In this document: in pieces, positions 6,585 to 6,608 of the stretch | Layout: each line of letters begins with the position of its first letter | Numbering within the stretch: position 1 is the first letter of the stretch | Assembly: GCA_031178565.1 (NCBI GenBank) | Contig: JAPSIU010000156.1 | Location: forward strand, 1 to 6,608 | Length of the DNA: 6,608 nucleotides | Source of the DNA: Leucobacter sp. | GTDB lineage: Bacteria; Actinomycetota; Actinomycetes; Actinomycetales; Microbacteriaceae | Reading direction: 5' to 3' | Notes under the pieces: model-generated | The model's database searches: none | What the model was told of the DNA's origin: nothing | Seen by the model: the letters and a program-made list of their open reading frames with translations, nothing else | Program-made: the position numbers and the translations under genes

Positions 6585-6608
6585 GAGGGACGACCCCCGC
6601 CGTGTCCG
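6583..6608 (+). other. Possible leader and start of a further plus-strand gene at the window edge
   Basis: AGGAGGG (6583-6589) overlaps the zincin stop codon, and a GTG follows at 6602-6604. The 12-nt gap is long for a Shine-Dalgarno to start distance, and only two codons are visible, so this is a hint of a co-transcribed gene and nothing more. There is no hairpin between the stop and the window end. Confidence 0.25.

Overview
The window is high-GC DNA from an actinobacterium. The three complete proteins look most like those of the Microbacteriaceae (Leucobacter/Microbacterium type). I judge this from remembered family appearance, not from a search. GTG starts, purine-rich Shine-Dalgarno sites and hairpins without U-tracts also fit a high-GC actinobacterium.

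Layout from left to right. (1) 1-552, minus strand: the first 184 codons of a secreted protein with a clear signal peptide and the N-terminal part of an M6-type metalloprotease domain. Its 3' end lies outside the window. It looks Streptomyces-like and may be an acquired neighbour. (2) 553-769: a gene-free gap with an AT-richer patch, a 9-bp hairpin, and a perfect 22-bp hairpin just past the stop of the next gene. (3) 770-3793, minus strand: a complete UPF0182 membrane protein of 1007 residues. It has seven predicted membrane segments, a large extracytoplasmic part and an acidic insert. (4) 3794-3905: a short gap with an 8-bp hairpin. (5) 3906-4988, minus strand: a membrane-anchored PDZ plus Lon-type serine protease (YlbL-like) of 360 residues with an intact Ser-Lys dyad. 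(6) 4989-5174: the divergent intergenic region. (7) 5175-6584, plus strand: a DUF2342/zincin-like protein of 469 residues. (8) 6585-6608: the window edge, possibly the leader of another plus-strand gene.

Genes 3, 5 and 7 match, in order and orientation, an arrangement I know from Mycobacterium tuberculosis (Rv3193c, Rv3194c, Rv3195). This is therefore mostly an ordinary conserved core neighbourhood of Actinobacteria, although its joint function is not described as far as I know. Two of the proteins work at or outside the membrane (a large ectodomain protein and a membrane-tethered protease). The third is a predicted soluble protein of a zinc-protease family. A shared role in envelope protein quality control is a reasonable inference, not something the sequence proves. 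No mobile element, CRISPR array, RNA gene or clear defence system was seen.
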